Source: Malania oleifera
Lineage: Eukaryota > Streptophyta > Magnoliopsida > Santalales > Ximeniaceae
Assembly (NCBI RefSeq): GCF_029873635.1
Contig: NC_080419.1
Coordinates: forward strand, 78,476,931-78,540,930
Direction of reading: 5' to 3'
DNA: 64,000 nt
A program made the position numbers and the translations under genes. The first letter of the stretch is position 1; every line of letters begins with the position of its first letter. Positions 45,531-58,517 of the stretch are shown here, one piece after another. A model generated the notes under the pieces. The model did no database searches. It was not told where the DNA came from and was given only the letters and a program-made list of their open reading frames with translations.

Positions 45531-46741
45531 TTATTTCTTTATTTTCTCAAAATCTTCTTGGCATTCCTCATTCCACCTCTCTGGGTTATTTTTCCTTAAC
45601 AACTTAAAGATGGGTTCACATGTAGCAGTTAGTTGGGATATGAATCGAGCTATATAATTGAGCCTACACAAGAAACTCCGCACCTCCTTTTCAATCTTGG
45701 GACTACGCATTTCCTGAATGGCTCTGATTTTATCAAGGTCGATTTCGATTCCTTTCTCGCTTACAATAAACCCCAACAATTTTCCTGAAGTAGTGCCAAA
45801 GGTGCACTTTTCCGGGTTCAGTTTTAATTTGCATTTTCGGAGCCTTTTGAATAACCTCTCCAAGTTCATCACATGGTCACCATCATTCTGTGACTTGACG
45901 ATCATATCATCCACATACACCTCAATTTCTTTGTGCATTAAGTCATGGAATGTAGTCACCATAGCTCTTTGGTAGGTAGCCCCAGCATTCTTTAGACCAA
46001 ATGGCATGACCTTATAACAAAAAGTCCCCCATAATGTGATAAAAGTGGTTTTTTCCTTATCCTCTGGGGCCATCTTGATTTGATTATACCCTAAAAAACC
46101 ATCCATGAAGGAAAATAAAGCATGCCCCGCGATGTTGTCCACCAACACATCAATGTGTGGGAGCAGGAAATTGTCTTTGGGGCTAGCTTTATTTAGGTCC
46201 CAGTAGTCCATGCAAACTCGTACTTTGCCATTCCTTTTCATTATTGGAACAACATTGGCCATCCATTCAAGATATTGGGCTACCTCTAGAAACCCGGCCT
46301 CAAATTGTTTTTGCACCTCTTCTTTTTTCTTAAGCAACATCTTCGGCTGCTTTCTCCTTAACTTTTGCTTGACCGGCTTTGAACTTGGGTAGAGGGGAAT
46401 CTTGTGGGTTACCAAATCCGTGTCTAGACCGAGCATGTCCTGATATGACCAGGAGAACACATCCTGGTATTCTTTTAATGATTTAGTTATTTTGCTCCTT
46501 TCCTTATCCCTCAGTAGTGCTCCAATCTTTACTTTTTTAAGGCTCCTTTTTAGTTCCTAGGTTGATTATAGTGGTGGGGTCGCTACTGGTCAGTGTTGGC
46601 TTTTCATCTGACTTCAACATTCTCTCCATTTCAGGGGATAAATTCACCTCACCTTCTTTAATTTTAATTTCATGAATTATATTTTCAAAATTAACATCAA
46701 TTTCTTTATCAAGGGTACTAGTGTCATTATCTCTCCTATTC
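45531..46741 (-). pseudogene. pol: Reverse transcriptase of Ogre-2
   Basis: The 309-residue block at 45531-46460 spans nearly the whole RT: FSWSYQDMLGLDTDLV, VPIMKRNGKVRVCMDYWDLN, FLLPHIDVLVDNIAGHALFS, CYKVMPFGLKNAGATYQRAM, the catalytic YVDDMIVKS and LNYIARFISQLTATCEPIFK. The upstream block (46537-46741) is the acidic linker with VNLSPEMERMLKSDEKP after the candidate splice acceptor. This is the longest uninterrupted RT in the window. Confidence 0.92.
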
Positions 46742-47360
46742 CTGCATGAAGTCATAGCAAACAAATTTTGACAGCTGAACCAGGGATGCAAACAAATGTC
46801 AAGTGTGCATAATAAATCTTTTTTTTTTTTCATTAACTGAAAAGAATCTGCCCATGACTATAGTGCCTTGGACTTACAAAAAACAAAAAATTTTAAAATA
46901 AAAAATCAGAAATAAAAGAAATCATTACATGAAGAAAATGGGACAATCAAAAGAACTCCAATTGTGCAGTTCCTCTCCTAGCTGAAGATGGTGGACCCAT
47001 TTGTCCAAGGTGGTTGATGAAGCCTCGGAATCCAAAACAGATATGCTTAGCTATCTCATTTCAGGCTCAAGATCATCCTGACTGCTATTTATGAATGTGA
47101 TTGATATAAGGGATGTTTGACCCCCACCAAGCGCTGGTCTCACCAGTGAGTCTTTACCTTCTCTGAGCTTCTTTTTCTGCTTTCTTCTTTTTATTGTCTG
47201 CAAGCATAGGCCTATATCCTAGACCGTATCTGTATTTTATTTTTAGAATCACCAGTGGCCTAGAAATCCCTTATAAACATCTTCCCAGCCCTTGACCCGG
47301 ATGATACCCATGTTTGATCAGTTGTGTTGCAATCATGCGAGCTGTTGAGGAAGCTCATGG
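46742..47360 (-). other. Candidate intron and G-patch-like region of Ogre-2
   Basis: Between protease and RT no protein is conserved with Ogre-1, except remains of the G-patch-like segment near 47280-47340. The 3' splice-site context TTCATGCAG then GAATA (minus strand, acceptor 46742-46743) is shared with Ogre-1. A pol intron at this place is known for Ogre elements. Donor not identified. Confidence 0.42.
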
Positions 47361-47819
47361 TTATGGGACTGGGAACCCTTCGACCACAGTTGCTACATTG
47401 ATTATTTCAAAGGCTCGAAATGAATCCTCCGGGGCTTCTTCAGCGGCTTCCTCATAAGGGGTGGAGGTAGGTTTTGTTACCATCAAGTCTGTTTCTCCGT
47501 ATACGCAAACCAATTTCCTTTCAACTACAATTTTGACCCATTGGTGCAAAGAGGATGGAGCTGCCCTAGTGTTATGTATCCACAGCCTCCCCAATAAGTA
47601 GCTATAAGATGGGGTTATGGCCATGACTTGGAATGTAATGTCGAAGGTGACCAGTTCAATTTGCACAGGAATTTCAATAGATCCCATTGATTCCTTGCGG
47701 GCGCCGTCGAAAGCCCGCACAGTCAGATTGTTTTGCCTTATGTAGGACAAGTCAATGGGCAACTTTTGTAGGGTCGTCATGGGCATGACATTCAAGGATG
47801 ACCCATTATCAATCAACAC
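47361..47819 (-). pseudogene. Aspartic protease of Ogre-2
   Basis: A 152-residue block with LIDNGSSLNVMPMTTLQKLP, VGFDITFQ-like context (LVTFDITFQVMAITPSYSYL) and LLGRLWIHN, the retropepsin domain. The downstream part (YEEAAEEAPEDSFRAFEIIN) is the acidic linker to the G-patch-like segment, as in Ogre-1. Confidence 0.85.
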
Positions 47820-50170
47820 TCATGCAATCATGTGATCTCAGCATTTAGAAGAAACATGCAACACCTAATTATGCCCCTACCCTTCCACGGGGATCTCCTC
47901 ATCTACGAATGTAATGTAGTTGGTAGTCGTAAGACCACCAATCACGTGGTTAAAATTATCGATGCTGATGTCTTGGGGAATATAGGCCTAATTAAGGGCC
48001 TTTAATAGAGCTTCCTGATGGGCTTTTGAGCTTAACAATAGCGACAAGATAGAGATATGGGATGACATCTTCTTCAGTTGGTCAATGATGTTGTATTCAT
48101 CATGTTTAATTATTTTCAAGAATTCCTCGGTTTCCTGAGATTGAACCGGCTTCTTCAGGTTCATGTTCTATTCTTGGCTAGACTGCACTTTCTCCAAGAC
48201 CTCTGGCATTTAAACCCTTCCACCTTTGGTTATCCCTTTTGCTTCAGCAGCACTGCTAGTTTCTCCTTCGGTGCGTACTTCACAATTGTACCTCCACGGT
48301 ACTACCTGGTCACTGCGGTATGCGAAAGGGCAAGGGGCCATGATCACTACCCAAATCGGGGCCTCTGGGACTTGTGGGGTTTTTCCCATGATGGGGATAA
48401 ATGGTCTGTTGGTGAATTGGGGATGGTCAGATTCCGTTATAACTGAAACTTCATTCGTTTTCTGAATGCGGCTGACTTCCACTCGTTTGCTGTCAATCAA
48501 GCTACTTAGAAAAATTCGGAAAGTCCCACATTTTTGTACCGATCTTTTCATAGTATTTTGGCATGCGCATAGGGCGCCTTCAGGGCAAATGGCCTATACA
48601 CCCAGTCTAGCGTCATTTGTTCCCATCTTCTTTCTGATTTTTCCCCGGCTTCTTCTTCGATCATTCCAACATTGTCCCTTCCATGGTTAGGCAAGGGATT
48701 TTCTTGAATACCAATTGGCTTCCCATCGAACGACAGCCAAGCAACATCCCTCAGATTTTGCACCTTGTGTTTGAAGGCCCAACATTAGTCAATAGGGTGC
48801 CCTAGAGAACTGGCATGGTACGCACATCAGACCTCGGGTTTATACAAGTGCAGGGGAGGATTGGTGAGAGGAATCCTGAGGATGGTAGATACCATCCTTT
48901 GTTCTAGAAGCTAAGGGAATAAGTTTGCGTATGGCATGGGAATCGGGCCCACTCTCTGAAAACTCTTAGGTGTATTTCTCGTGTGTGTTTGTTGGCTCAG
49001 GTAGGCTGGTATGTTTGGCTGGGATGGCACAGGCATGGGGGCCACAAACTGGGGTCTGGTGCTTATATATGCTGCTTGATTCACTGCGGGTTTGACTGCA
49101 AAGTTTCGGTTGGACCATGGACTACCACCCTCTGTATTTTTTATGTTAGATGGTCCTTGAACCATCAGAGTCTCTTCATCCTTCTTTTGGACGGTCCACT
49201 TCCTACTTGGACCACTTTCCATGCTACTTTCTTTGACACGGCCCGCTTTAATGTCGGCCTCAATCCTCCCCCCTGCGATTACTATGTCCATAAAGTCGTG
49301 GGGAGTTTCCCCCATGCAAATACCCTTGGTAGGGTTCCTTCAAAGTGTTAACAAAAAGGGAAATTACTTCTCGGTCACCCACCGGGGGGTCGACTTGGAC
49401 TGCTAGGTCTCACCATCTGTAGGCGTATTCTCGGAATGTCTCAGCATGCTTTTTCTCCATTTCAAGCAGGGCCATCTGGTCTGGGGCCATTTCCATCACA
49501 TGTTGATACTGGGCTACAAAGGTAGTAGCTTGGTCTCCCCATGTTCAGACCTATGTTTTGTCTTGGTAGATATACCACCTGGCTGCTGTCCCCGTCAAAT
49601 TGCTCCGTAAAGAGTGTATCATCAACTTTTTGTCATCGGAGTATGCGTCCATCGGTTGGCACTACAACGGTAGGTGGGTTTGAGGGCATTAAGTTCCGTC
49701 AAACTTCTTGAATTCAGGTACCTTAAACTTTGGTGGGAGCACCACCTTGGGCACTAAGCATAGATCCGCAAGGTTGAGAGAATTTGATGTGTGGGTCCCT
49801 TCGATGGCTTTCAATTGCTCTTCAAGCTCGTCACAGCGATATTCAGTTGTGGTCTGCCTGTTCCTATAACTGCCGTCATTGTCGGAGGCATCCCATTTCC
49901 CAGAATTGGTGCTACCGGGATGGAGGTGGCTACATGGATTGGTGTGAATCCTGGAGGGTTGATAGGATCCGTATCTGCTTCATGGTCCTGCTCTTGAACT
50001 GTCTTTCCCTTGCTTAGTAGCAATTCCGGTATTCTTTTCATTTGGTTGCTCAGTTCCTCCTGTCCCTGTTCGATGCCCAGGACGCGTCTTTCCAACTGTT
50101 CTGCCATAGCTTTTGCTTTTCTGCAAGTGTTGTAAGGGTGTGTAGGTGCCTTAATTTTGCCAATTTTCAA
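47820..50170 (-). pseudogene. gag: gag region of Ogre-2
   Basis: The start block (49811-50170) has AMAEQLERRVLGIEQGQEEL, as in Ogre-1. The middle (48911-49315) has MGETPHDFMDIVIAGGRIEA. The C-terminal part (48210-48763) has a WLSFDGKPIGIQENPLPNHG linker and SDHPQFTNRPFIPIM. It builds the particle. Compared with Ogre-1 the region is shorter in places and interrupted several times. Confidence 0.82.
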
Positions 50171-50435
50171 TCATGCCTCTTTTCCCTCTAAACATGAAAC
50201 CCGCGTCTTTTAGTACAAATGTATGATATGCCGTGAATGTTTATGCAAATATGTACTTAGTGCATGAATGAGCAAATAAAATCATGCAGCCTATGTGCTT
50301 CAACCAATGTTCTGAAAAAAAATCATCATCATTTCATTACAACTTTTCATGAAATACATGGATCTTTCGAATGTACTACACAGACGAAGGATTCTGATTG
50401 TCCTGTTTGCTCTTTTTGATGCAGTATGATACTTC

Positions 50436-52209
50436 TTAAGCTGGCTCTGACCCTTTGGGTGCCGATCTATCCACTCTCCGCTTTAGCGCTTGGTATTTGT
50501 CTTCCCAATACCTGGCCTGTTCTATAAATGGTTTGGCCTTATCTAGTGCCTGGCTAAAGGTCCTCCTCTGCTTATCCCATTGATCATCTAATTCTTGAAT
50601 GCAGAGGGTTCTCTTTTCAATTTTACCCTTTGCGCCTTTCAACATCTTGGATTTTTGATTGAGTGTAGCTCGAAGCGTCCGTCTCTCTTTTCTCAAGGCC
50701 ACTACTTCTTTTACCAACAACACGAGCTGAGTTTTGTGCCATTTGACTTTCTTATGGTAAAAGGCCACCAACCCTTCCTTCCCTCGCTTCGTCCATTGAC
50801 TTTCTGATATAGTTTCCTTCTTTGAGTGTGGCTCCATCTGTAACTATGGATCCTTTGATGACAAGCCATAAGTAGCAAGGGCTCCGAAAGTTCCTTCGAA
50901 TTAGGGGTTCACCCGGTTGACCCACCATATCTCATAGTTCTCCTGAATTGTAATTGTTTCCTCACTTGGGTCTACCAAGTGCACGTGTTTCCAGGCCACT
51001 GTGAACTTCCTAATCTGATTCTGAGCATCCATTGTTGTATAAGAGAAGTCTGATTTTGCCAACCCATGGGTTGCTGGCACAAATTGAGATGCCCCCATTT
51101 GCCTCCTGGCCATCAGAGGAGCATATATCACTCCTCCCCATGGACCTAGTATTGGGACCCATGGGAGGTTTCCACACCGGTATATCATGTCGGAATGCTT
51201 CATCCATGGCGCTTGCTAGATTAGTCCCAAATCTCCCAATTTGTGTAATTTTTCATTCTATACGGCTTTGCTCCATTGGACGATCTATTGAGCCCCTTCA
51301 AACTCTGCTAAAGGAATTCTGAGAGCTGAAAAGGCATCACGGTACCCCCCTCGGTTACTTGGCAGGTGACTGGCAAACTAAACATAAAGTAAAGGAACAC
51401 AACACTTCAATCATTATTAACCCTTACCCCTGCATTTGTTGAGGGATGGAAAAGTTTCCACCAAAATTCCTAGGACTAAATTAACTCCATTCTTCTCTTA
51501 TGCCACAAAAGAAATGGTGGTTCGATCGATGGTCCCTAATTCTTTAGGAAAATAACCAGACCATATATGGCTAGGACTAGCAGATGCATCTGAGCCTCCT
51601 TACCTTCTTCTTCTTCCAACAATGCCTTCAGGTACTTCCAAGTGATTTTCTCGTCTTCCCTTGCGGCTCGCTGAATCTTGATTCCAGCAAAATTATACAA
51701 TTCTCTTGCCAGAGAAGCTCGAGAATCAGGTGTATAAATGTGATAAGGTGACCGTTGTTTCATCAAATGTAGGAGTGACGTGTACTCTTCAATTGTAGAA
51801 ACCATGTCTATCCCATTGATTGTGAAACATGTGTACGGGGGATTCCAGAAGTTGACTAATGCCTTCACCATCTAAAAGTTCACGATATATGCAATAGAAA
51901 ATCGATGTGGCCATATAACTGCGAAAACTCCAAACGGCGTTGTGGTGTCCACCCTTTCCAAATAGTCTTTAGTTCATCCAGTGGGTTTGACCGAGTATAT
52001 ATGCAGACTTTGGCAAGTAGCTTCACCATTGACTCTCTGTTCAGGTTGTCTCCCCACTGTCTCTGTTGATCTTCAGAATATAACCGTACCACAGACTCGG
52101 TTTCCTGGTAAATTATTACATCCTCCATGGACGACCCTAATTTTTCTCGGAACCTTGGTAAAGCGGGTGGGATGCCTATATGTATGCAATATGTTAGTAA
52201 TACTACCAT
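50436..52209 (-). pseudogene. Accessory ORF1 of Ogre-2, DUF7745/plant-mobile-domain-like, remnant
   Basis: Visible parts match Ogre-1 ORF1 in order: LKTIWKGWTPQRRLEFSQLY (51880-52209); NGIDMVSTIEEYTSLLHL and AQMHLLVLAIYGLVIF (51536-51871); CGNLPWVPILGPWGGVIYAP (50901-51203); and a C-terminal coiled coil (KEVVALRKERRTLRATLNQK, 50436-50837). Position before gag in two separate copies shows it belongs to the element. It resembles plant nuclear proteins annotated DUF7745. Role unknown. Several breaks. Confidence 0.75.
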
Positions 52210-52870
52210 GCAATGTGTATAGCCATAAGATCTCTTGGAGAATGATGTGGTTCTTATCCCAAACCCAGGGTGGATATATACAAGGCTCTTCGAGACTCTG
52301 TCCTAGGTGGGGGATTTTGGATAAGCACGTGTGGTTAAGCTCTATCCCTATAGACAAAAGGTTCCTAGATTGAAATTCCATCCTCCCTCATAGAGGTCCG
52401 GACAAAGCTCGCACTGAGCGGAGTGGTTTGCGGGTCCCATCAAGATTAAGCTACGAAGGGAAAAATGCTATTACACCCCTATCTAATCCTAAAAGGGAAA
52501 GCTTAGGTATAGAGCTGTGAAGGTGTGTGAGTTCGTCCATTTTATCCTATACCCTCTACCCCACATTCATCCATTCGTTATTCACAATCGAATACATGCA
52601 ACACATCACATGTTAGAAGTATGTACAACTAATCACATGCTTACCAACCAATCATATGCTCAACATGGCAAATATTTACAAGTATCAATTGCCTCTTATT
52701 TGAACATAAAAGGTAGGTCAAAAACTTATGGTTATTAATATGCACAATTACTCACCTATGCACCATTAGTTTTATCAATTTGCACAAAAAGAAAAAGGGG
52801 GTATTCAAAAGGTTCATTATATTTGAAATTGGGATAATAGACAATTAATCACTGGCTCGACTCTCAGTGG
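52210..52870 (-). other. Untranslated leader of Ogre-2
   Basis: This leader of about 660 bp has no protein. It shares the block GCTCGCACTGAGCGGAGTGG (52409-52428) and nearby phrases (GGGATTTTGGATAAGCACGT; AGAGCTGTGA) with the leader of Ogre-1. Shared non-coding blocks suggest an RNA signal. Confidence 0.6.
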
Positions 52871-52888
52871 TCCTAAGCGGAGTCGCCA
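52871..52888 (-). other. Primer-binding site of Ogre-2 (tRNA-Arg type)
   Basis: The minus strand reads TGGCGACTCCGCTTAGGA, three bases from the LTR. The TGGCGACTCCGCT core fits the 3' end of a plant arginine tRNA, as in Ogre-1. Confidence 0.78.
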
Positions 52889-52891
52889 AGC

Positions 52892-55033
52892 TGTTGCGAC
52901 GTTCCTGAGCAGAACGAAGTGAATAAAAAGTGAATTTTAAATTTTCATGAAAAATAGTGTAATGGAGTCGCCACTAACCTTTTAGTGTGGTTAGAACACT
53001 TGATTACTATCCAATTAAGGGTAGAATCGATCTGCATTACCAGAGACGGGCTCGGGAGTACGGTTACGCAAGGGGAAGGTCTTCGCACCCCCTACACACC
53101 CATTCTTATGAATGGTATCGGATTAATTGTAAATTATCCCAAAAATTAATTTAATTAGCCTTTAAAATTACTCCCTTTTTTTTAAAATTGTAAAACAAAT
53201 ACCCAAAAAAAAAAATAACATATAGGTATTCCCTCAGAACTGGGGCATATCATACTTCGAAAAACTCAACACCCTTCCTTGCAATCATTGGGTTTGGAAA
53301 ATGGAGAAAATAGGTTTTCTTACAAAATATAACTCCCAGATATTTTGAAATTTATAGGATTTTTTTTAAGGAAAATTGACATTTTTGAAACCTTGGGAGG
53401 TTTTGGGCTCATTTAGGGTGAAAATGATTTCTTGGACCTTGAAAATGTTTTTTTGATTTTTACTAAGTGTGAAAACATTTTTGTGACTTTTATGATTTTT
53501 CAATATTTTTCCTGAACTTCAAAATAGTACAAATAAAATTAAAACAAAACTTATAGAAGTCAAAGTTTGAAAATATTTTTGGAATTTTTCCTAAAAAAAA
53601 ACTTTTGTGATTTTTTTGGCATTTTATGGTTTTTTATGGGTTTTTTGAATCATTACACATTTAAAGGAAAGAAAAAAAAAACATACTAAATAAAACAATA
53701 AATCGGTTCCATACCGATTCAAGGGTTCAAACAATTCGCAGAGAGATAAACGGGGTTTAGGTTCGAGATTGAACCTAACTTTAGGTTTGAGTCTTTGATT
53801 CACAACTTCATACCCCGTTTATTATACTTTAGAATGTAACCTAGGAAGGGAAAATCCATTACTTTTACCTCTCGTTTTCCTCTCCTCTGGCCTTCTTTTT
53901 CTATCGGTGAGTTTACTAGGGCCAGTCTACAGCGTCTTCCTGAGATTTGTTTTTGAGCTCTGACTCGAGACACTATGGAGTGCCTTCTTTTGATGGGGTG
54001 ACTCGACACCTGTAGGAAATGGGATCAGTTGACCGCTTGACTTTCTAAGAGAATGAAAAATAACCTCAGTCAGTAGAAGACTTCAATATTCAAAATCTTC
54101 TCCTTACCACTCAGAAAAACTAGTTTCACAAACTTATAATAGAAGATTTCAATATTAGAAATCTTCTCCTTACCATCACCAAAAATTCCTTCACAAACTT
54201 AAAATAGAAGACTTCAATATTCAAAATTTTCTCCTTAGCACTAACCAACCCCCCCCCCACCTCTGTGCTTGAAATGAAAAGGCTATTTATAGACTTAGCT
54301 TGGGGCAAGCATGGGAAAGAAGACATAGCGGAGTAATTATGGGGGGATCAAAGCATGGGGTGAAGAATGATGAAGGGAATATAGTATGGGATGAATGATA
54401 AAGAGAGGAACAAAGCATGTGGTAAGTGATGATGGGGGGAACAAAGTATGGCGTGAAAAATGATGAAGGGAATATAGCATAGGACGAATGATAAAGAAAG
54501 GAAAAAAGCATGTGGTGAGTAATGTTAGGGGGGAACAAAGTATGGGGTGAAGAATGATGAAGGGAATATAACATGGGATGAATGATAAAAAGACGAAACA
54601 AAGCATGTGGTGAATGATGATGGGGGGAACAAAGCATGTGGTGAAGAATGATGAAGGGAATATAACATGGGATGGATGATAAAGAGAGGAAACAAGACAT
54701 GTGGTGAGTGATGATGGGGGAACAAAGCATGGTGTGAAGAATGATGAAGAGAATATAGCATGAGATGAATGATAAAGGGAGGAAATAAGACATGTGTTAA
54801 GTGATGATGGGGGAACAAAGCATGGGGTGAAGAATGATGAAGGGAATATAACATAGGATGAATGATAAAGGGAGGAAACAAGACATGTGGTGAGTGATGA
54901 TGGGGGAACAAAGCATGAGGTGAAGAATGATGAAGGGAATGTAGCATGGAATGAATGATAAGGAGAGGAAACAAAGCATGTGGTGAGTGATGATGGGGGA
55001 AACAAAGCATGCTTGCATTTGACAAATTAGATA

Positions 55034-55091
<58 letters not shown>

Positions 55092-55855
55092 TGAGGGTCC
55101 TAGAAGCTGTGTGGAGCCCAACGGAGATGTGTGGGGCCCACTCGCCATGTGGTGTCCATGAGTCGTTTGAAGGTTATTGGAATCCGACCTAGCATGCACC
55201 GGATATAGGGATCCGAGCTAGTGTACCAAAGTGGGTAACGTGTACCGGATGTAGAAATTTGAGCTAGCGTATCAGAAGATGTGGGGCCCATAAACCATGT
55301 GGGGCCCAATGGAGATATGTGGGGCCCACAAGCCATATGGGGTCCACAAGCCATTTGAGGGTTATAGGAACTCGAGCAAGTAGGCACAAGCATGCCATAG
55401 GAGGTAGCGTGTATCGAATGTAAGAATCTGAGCTAGTGTACCAGAGGGGGTAACGTGCACCGGATGTAGGAATCTGAACTAGCGTACCAAGAGATGCGGG
55501 GCCTACAAATCATGTGGGGCTCAATGGAGATATGTGGGGCCCACGAGCCATGTGGGGTCCAAGAGCCATTTGAAGGTTATAGGAACCCAAGCCAACAAGC
55601 ACAAGCATGCCAAAGAAGGTAATGTGCACCGGATGTAGGAATCCGAGCTAGCGTACCATAGGGGGTAATGTGCACCGGATATAGGGATCCGAGTTACATA
55701 CTAAAATGTAGGGCCCACAAGCATTGTGGGACCTACATGTGTGGGGTCCACAAGCAGCGTGGGACCTACAAAGATGTGTAGGATCCACAAGCAGTGTGGG
55801 AGGGTTTGACATGAGGTCTCCTCGAAAAGACTTGGTTAAAATTGGGGTGTCTACA
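52892..55855 (-). repeat. 5' LTR of Ogre-2 (2964 bp)
   Basis: It starts TGTTGCGACG beside the PBS and ends TGTCTACA. A minus-strand TATA box lies at 54283-54291. U3 holds tandem units of about 95 bp (54303-55012), a TAA microsatellite (about 55033-55091) and units with GTGGGGCCCAC and GTAACGTGCACCGGATGTAG (55120-55720). The R/U5 hairpin is at 53100-53115. Long Tyr/His/Pro-rich frames here are repeat artefacts. Confidence 0.9.
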
Positions 55856-55860
55856 GTTTT

Positions 55861-58517
55861 AAAGTCACATAACTGGTTTAGTAACTACACATAAAAATGC
55901 ATGCAAACTAGTTAGACTGTGTTTATGCTTAGACCTATTCTTTATATACCGCATATCTTCAAATTTTCTGCGGGTCTCATGAAATGCTTAAATCGCAATG
56001 GTTTGAGGATACTTCTGATTCAACTATGTTTTTCATGTCACTTGAATATTTTAATAACCAATTATATTGTCTTTATGCATAATTGCTATATTTCATACTT
56101 TGTCATTCATTTTGTATTGTATGAGTATATTTATTTTGGGATGATGAAAGTAATACTTCTTAATATACTGGACTGTTTGAATTGAGTAAATTATTGTAAA
56201 TCACTTGTTGAACTCAATCAGGTCATTTCTATCTAGGTATTTTTGGGAAAATGCTATATTTTCAAACAGCATGTTGCCGAAATTTTTAAAATTTTCCAAA
56301 CTTATCTTGTGTATTAATGTATCAATCCCAATGCCTATGGCTATTTATTTCATAGTCCTTTTTGCTATTGCCAAAAAGGAGAGAAGAAGCAAAACTGGGT
56401 ACATTGATAAATTATTATTTAAATCGCCCATTGATAAATCACTTAAATTGAGCTTTATTTGTCTTTATGCATAAAGTCAGGGGGAGCATTTCTTGGCTGT
56501 ACCCACTTTCGCATAAAGTATTTGTCATCATCAATAAGGGGGAAATTGTTGACCTGATAAGTCACACCCAGTTTTGATCATGACAAATACTCTTGGTACT
56601 AATGGTTATACTAAGGCTTGCATGCAGGTTCACCCTACATGCGTACTCGAACTGAAAGACATATCATGATGGCGTGTGGTGATCGAGAATAAGAATGAAG
56701 AAATTTGAGTTGTAATTTGTATTTTCTATTCATCTTCTTCATTCTGGGATGTAAATTTAATTATGGACTGTACACCTATGACTTGTAATAATTTGCATCA
56801 TGCATGATAGGTAGGTATGCTGAAATCGAGCCTAGTTGGACTTTAGGTACCTACACGTAGTGCACTAAGTCCCCAACATCACTTAAATATATTAGGGGAA
56901 TTAACTAAAGTAAAATTGGACCTTAATTGAAAATATTATGAGAGGTCAGGCGACCGAACTTGTGGTGCCCAAACCTTTTCAGGCAACTGAACCATGAATA
57001 GGTCAACTTGTTGACTTATGTTTGACAAACCGAACAAAATTACACGTACGTATCTTCCTCGGTCACCTAAACTCGTGTCAAAGTACTTTTCACCAACCTG
57101 GACACCCGAACCTTTGCTTTTATTTTGGCCTTGGGCGACCGAACTGCTCAGTTCGGTTAACCAAATTGTACTCTGGGCACCCGAACTGCGGTCTTTTCGC
57201 TTCTGTTCGGCTAACCGAAGCATATTTCAGGCGATCGAACCTCAAAATGACCTATTTGGCTGGGCACCCGAAACTCTCGAGTTGAATTAATTTTAACTAC
57301 GTTAAAATGGGGTAAACTGGGTTAATTTTCTAATCTTTTATTAAACATTTTTAATAATTCCCATTGGGTCCCCAAGGGTCATAAATCAGCCCTTGCGTGT
57401 GTGTATATATATATGTTCATTAATTTACAGTAATTAGAAAGGGATTAGTAAATTGATTAAGGCCAAAATTCTCTCAAATTCAAAAATCCCTTTTTAGTCT
57501 ATACTACTCCCAAACACTTGTACACTTTATTCTTCTTGATCTTTCACGTGTTGTGAGTATTTCTAAAGTACTTATGCTTAATCTCACTAGCTCATACTCT
57601 CATTTGCTATATTGTTTGATTGATTTTATTTGAGAGTATAACATTAAGTTCTTTCACTGATTTAATTTGATAAATCTTGTGTGGAAGACTTTGAGGGTTG
57701 TGGTTCTTACATTGTCATTGTAAGTTACCGAAGCCTATATTTTTGTGTGCAAAAATCATTTTCAAAGCTTACATTCAAACACTCCTTGTGCTTAGTATAT
57801 TAAGAACATCTTGCTGAGTTTGTTTGAGTCAACTTGCTAGCATATTTGAAACCTTGATCTAATATTGTGATATTCATATATTGTGTTTCAAATATTACTT
57901 TGAGATACACTCTTAATCTTGATTGACTATCTATACTTGACTAAGTTTTTAGCACAAATTAGAACACTAATGATATTTACATATCATTCGTACTTGCATT
58001 ATTGCTTGAGTTATACTGGTGTACATATTTGCTTGTGAAGAAGGATATTTCCGTGTATAAAATTCTTTATACATTTTTTGTATTCCAAGCATGGGCCTGA
58101 AGAGGAAGACTAGCCCTATGGAATAGTCCCGAATTGGCTTAGATCCGGTTAGGAAACTTAGGTGCACTATCTTGGTAAGGTGTAGGTTGAGGTCAGCCCC
58201 ATTAATTGACCTGTCTATAAATGGTACCGCTCCACCCATTAAGTGAGCTTATAGTGTAATCCTTATGCGGGTGTACCAGGGCTGGGACGTAGGCAGTATT
58301 GGCTGAACCCCAATAACATATCTGGTGTTGATCTTATTTTCCGCAATTTATATTCTACACCTGTATATTTATGTTTATTATTTGAATATTTGTTTAGGAT
58401 TGTGAATACGTAGAAGGACCCTAGGTTTGTGAAATACTGCCTGCTGGATTAGCTAAACTTAGGAAGAATTTTTAAATACCAATTCACCCCTTTCTTGCAT
58501 TTGCACCAAAGCTAACA
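55861..58517 (+). mobile_element. 3' part of a Ty1/copia element (internal end and 3' LTR)
   Basis: The internal part (55861-56546) ends with GTCAGGGGGAGCATTTCTTG and a polypurine tract AAGGGGGAAAT (56536-56546), the arrangement usual before plant copia LTRs (SIRE/Angela style). The LTR follows. Ogre-2 inserted to its left (target GTTTT). I see no pol in the internal remnant, which has short frames without known domains. The 5' half was not found. Confidence 0.65.
56547..58517 (+). repeat. 3' LTR of the Ty1/copia element (1971 bp)
   Basis: It starts TGTTGACCTG and ends AAGCTAACA, so the ends form TGTT...AACA. An AT-rich TATA-like stretch (about 57400-57413) precedes the likely R region. The end phrase ACCAATTCACCCCTTTCTTG is typical of plant copia LTRs. 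Within U3 (56945-57275) the phrase GGCGACCGAACT/GGGCACCCGAAC recurs about eight times. The LTR meets LINE sequence exactly at 58518. Confidence 0.7.

Larger units (their letters stand above)
30552..55855 (-). mobile_element. Ogre/Tat-lineage Ty3/gypsy element (Ogre-2), both LTRs, 25.3 kb
   Basis: The same 5-bp sequence GTTTT flanks both outer ends (30547-30551 and 55856-55860), and both LTRs point the same way, so this is one insertion. Order leftwards: LTR 52892-55855, PBS, leader, ORF1, gag, protease, RT, two RNase H domains, integrase (to 43332), a long 3' region and the incomplete LTR 30552-33451. Without the nested solo LTR it is about 23 kb, in the size range known for Ogre. First-300-bp LTR difference is about 26 positions by eye, mostly transitions. 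The coding part has very roughly fifteen breaks. Confidence 0.88.

Noticed and set aside
57018-57290. Overlapping plus and minus frames of about 90 codons in the copia LTR
   Set aside because: They arise from the recurring CCGAAC phrases within the LTR. Both strands are open and no domain is seen.
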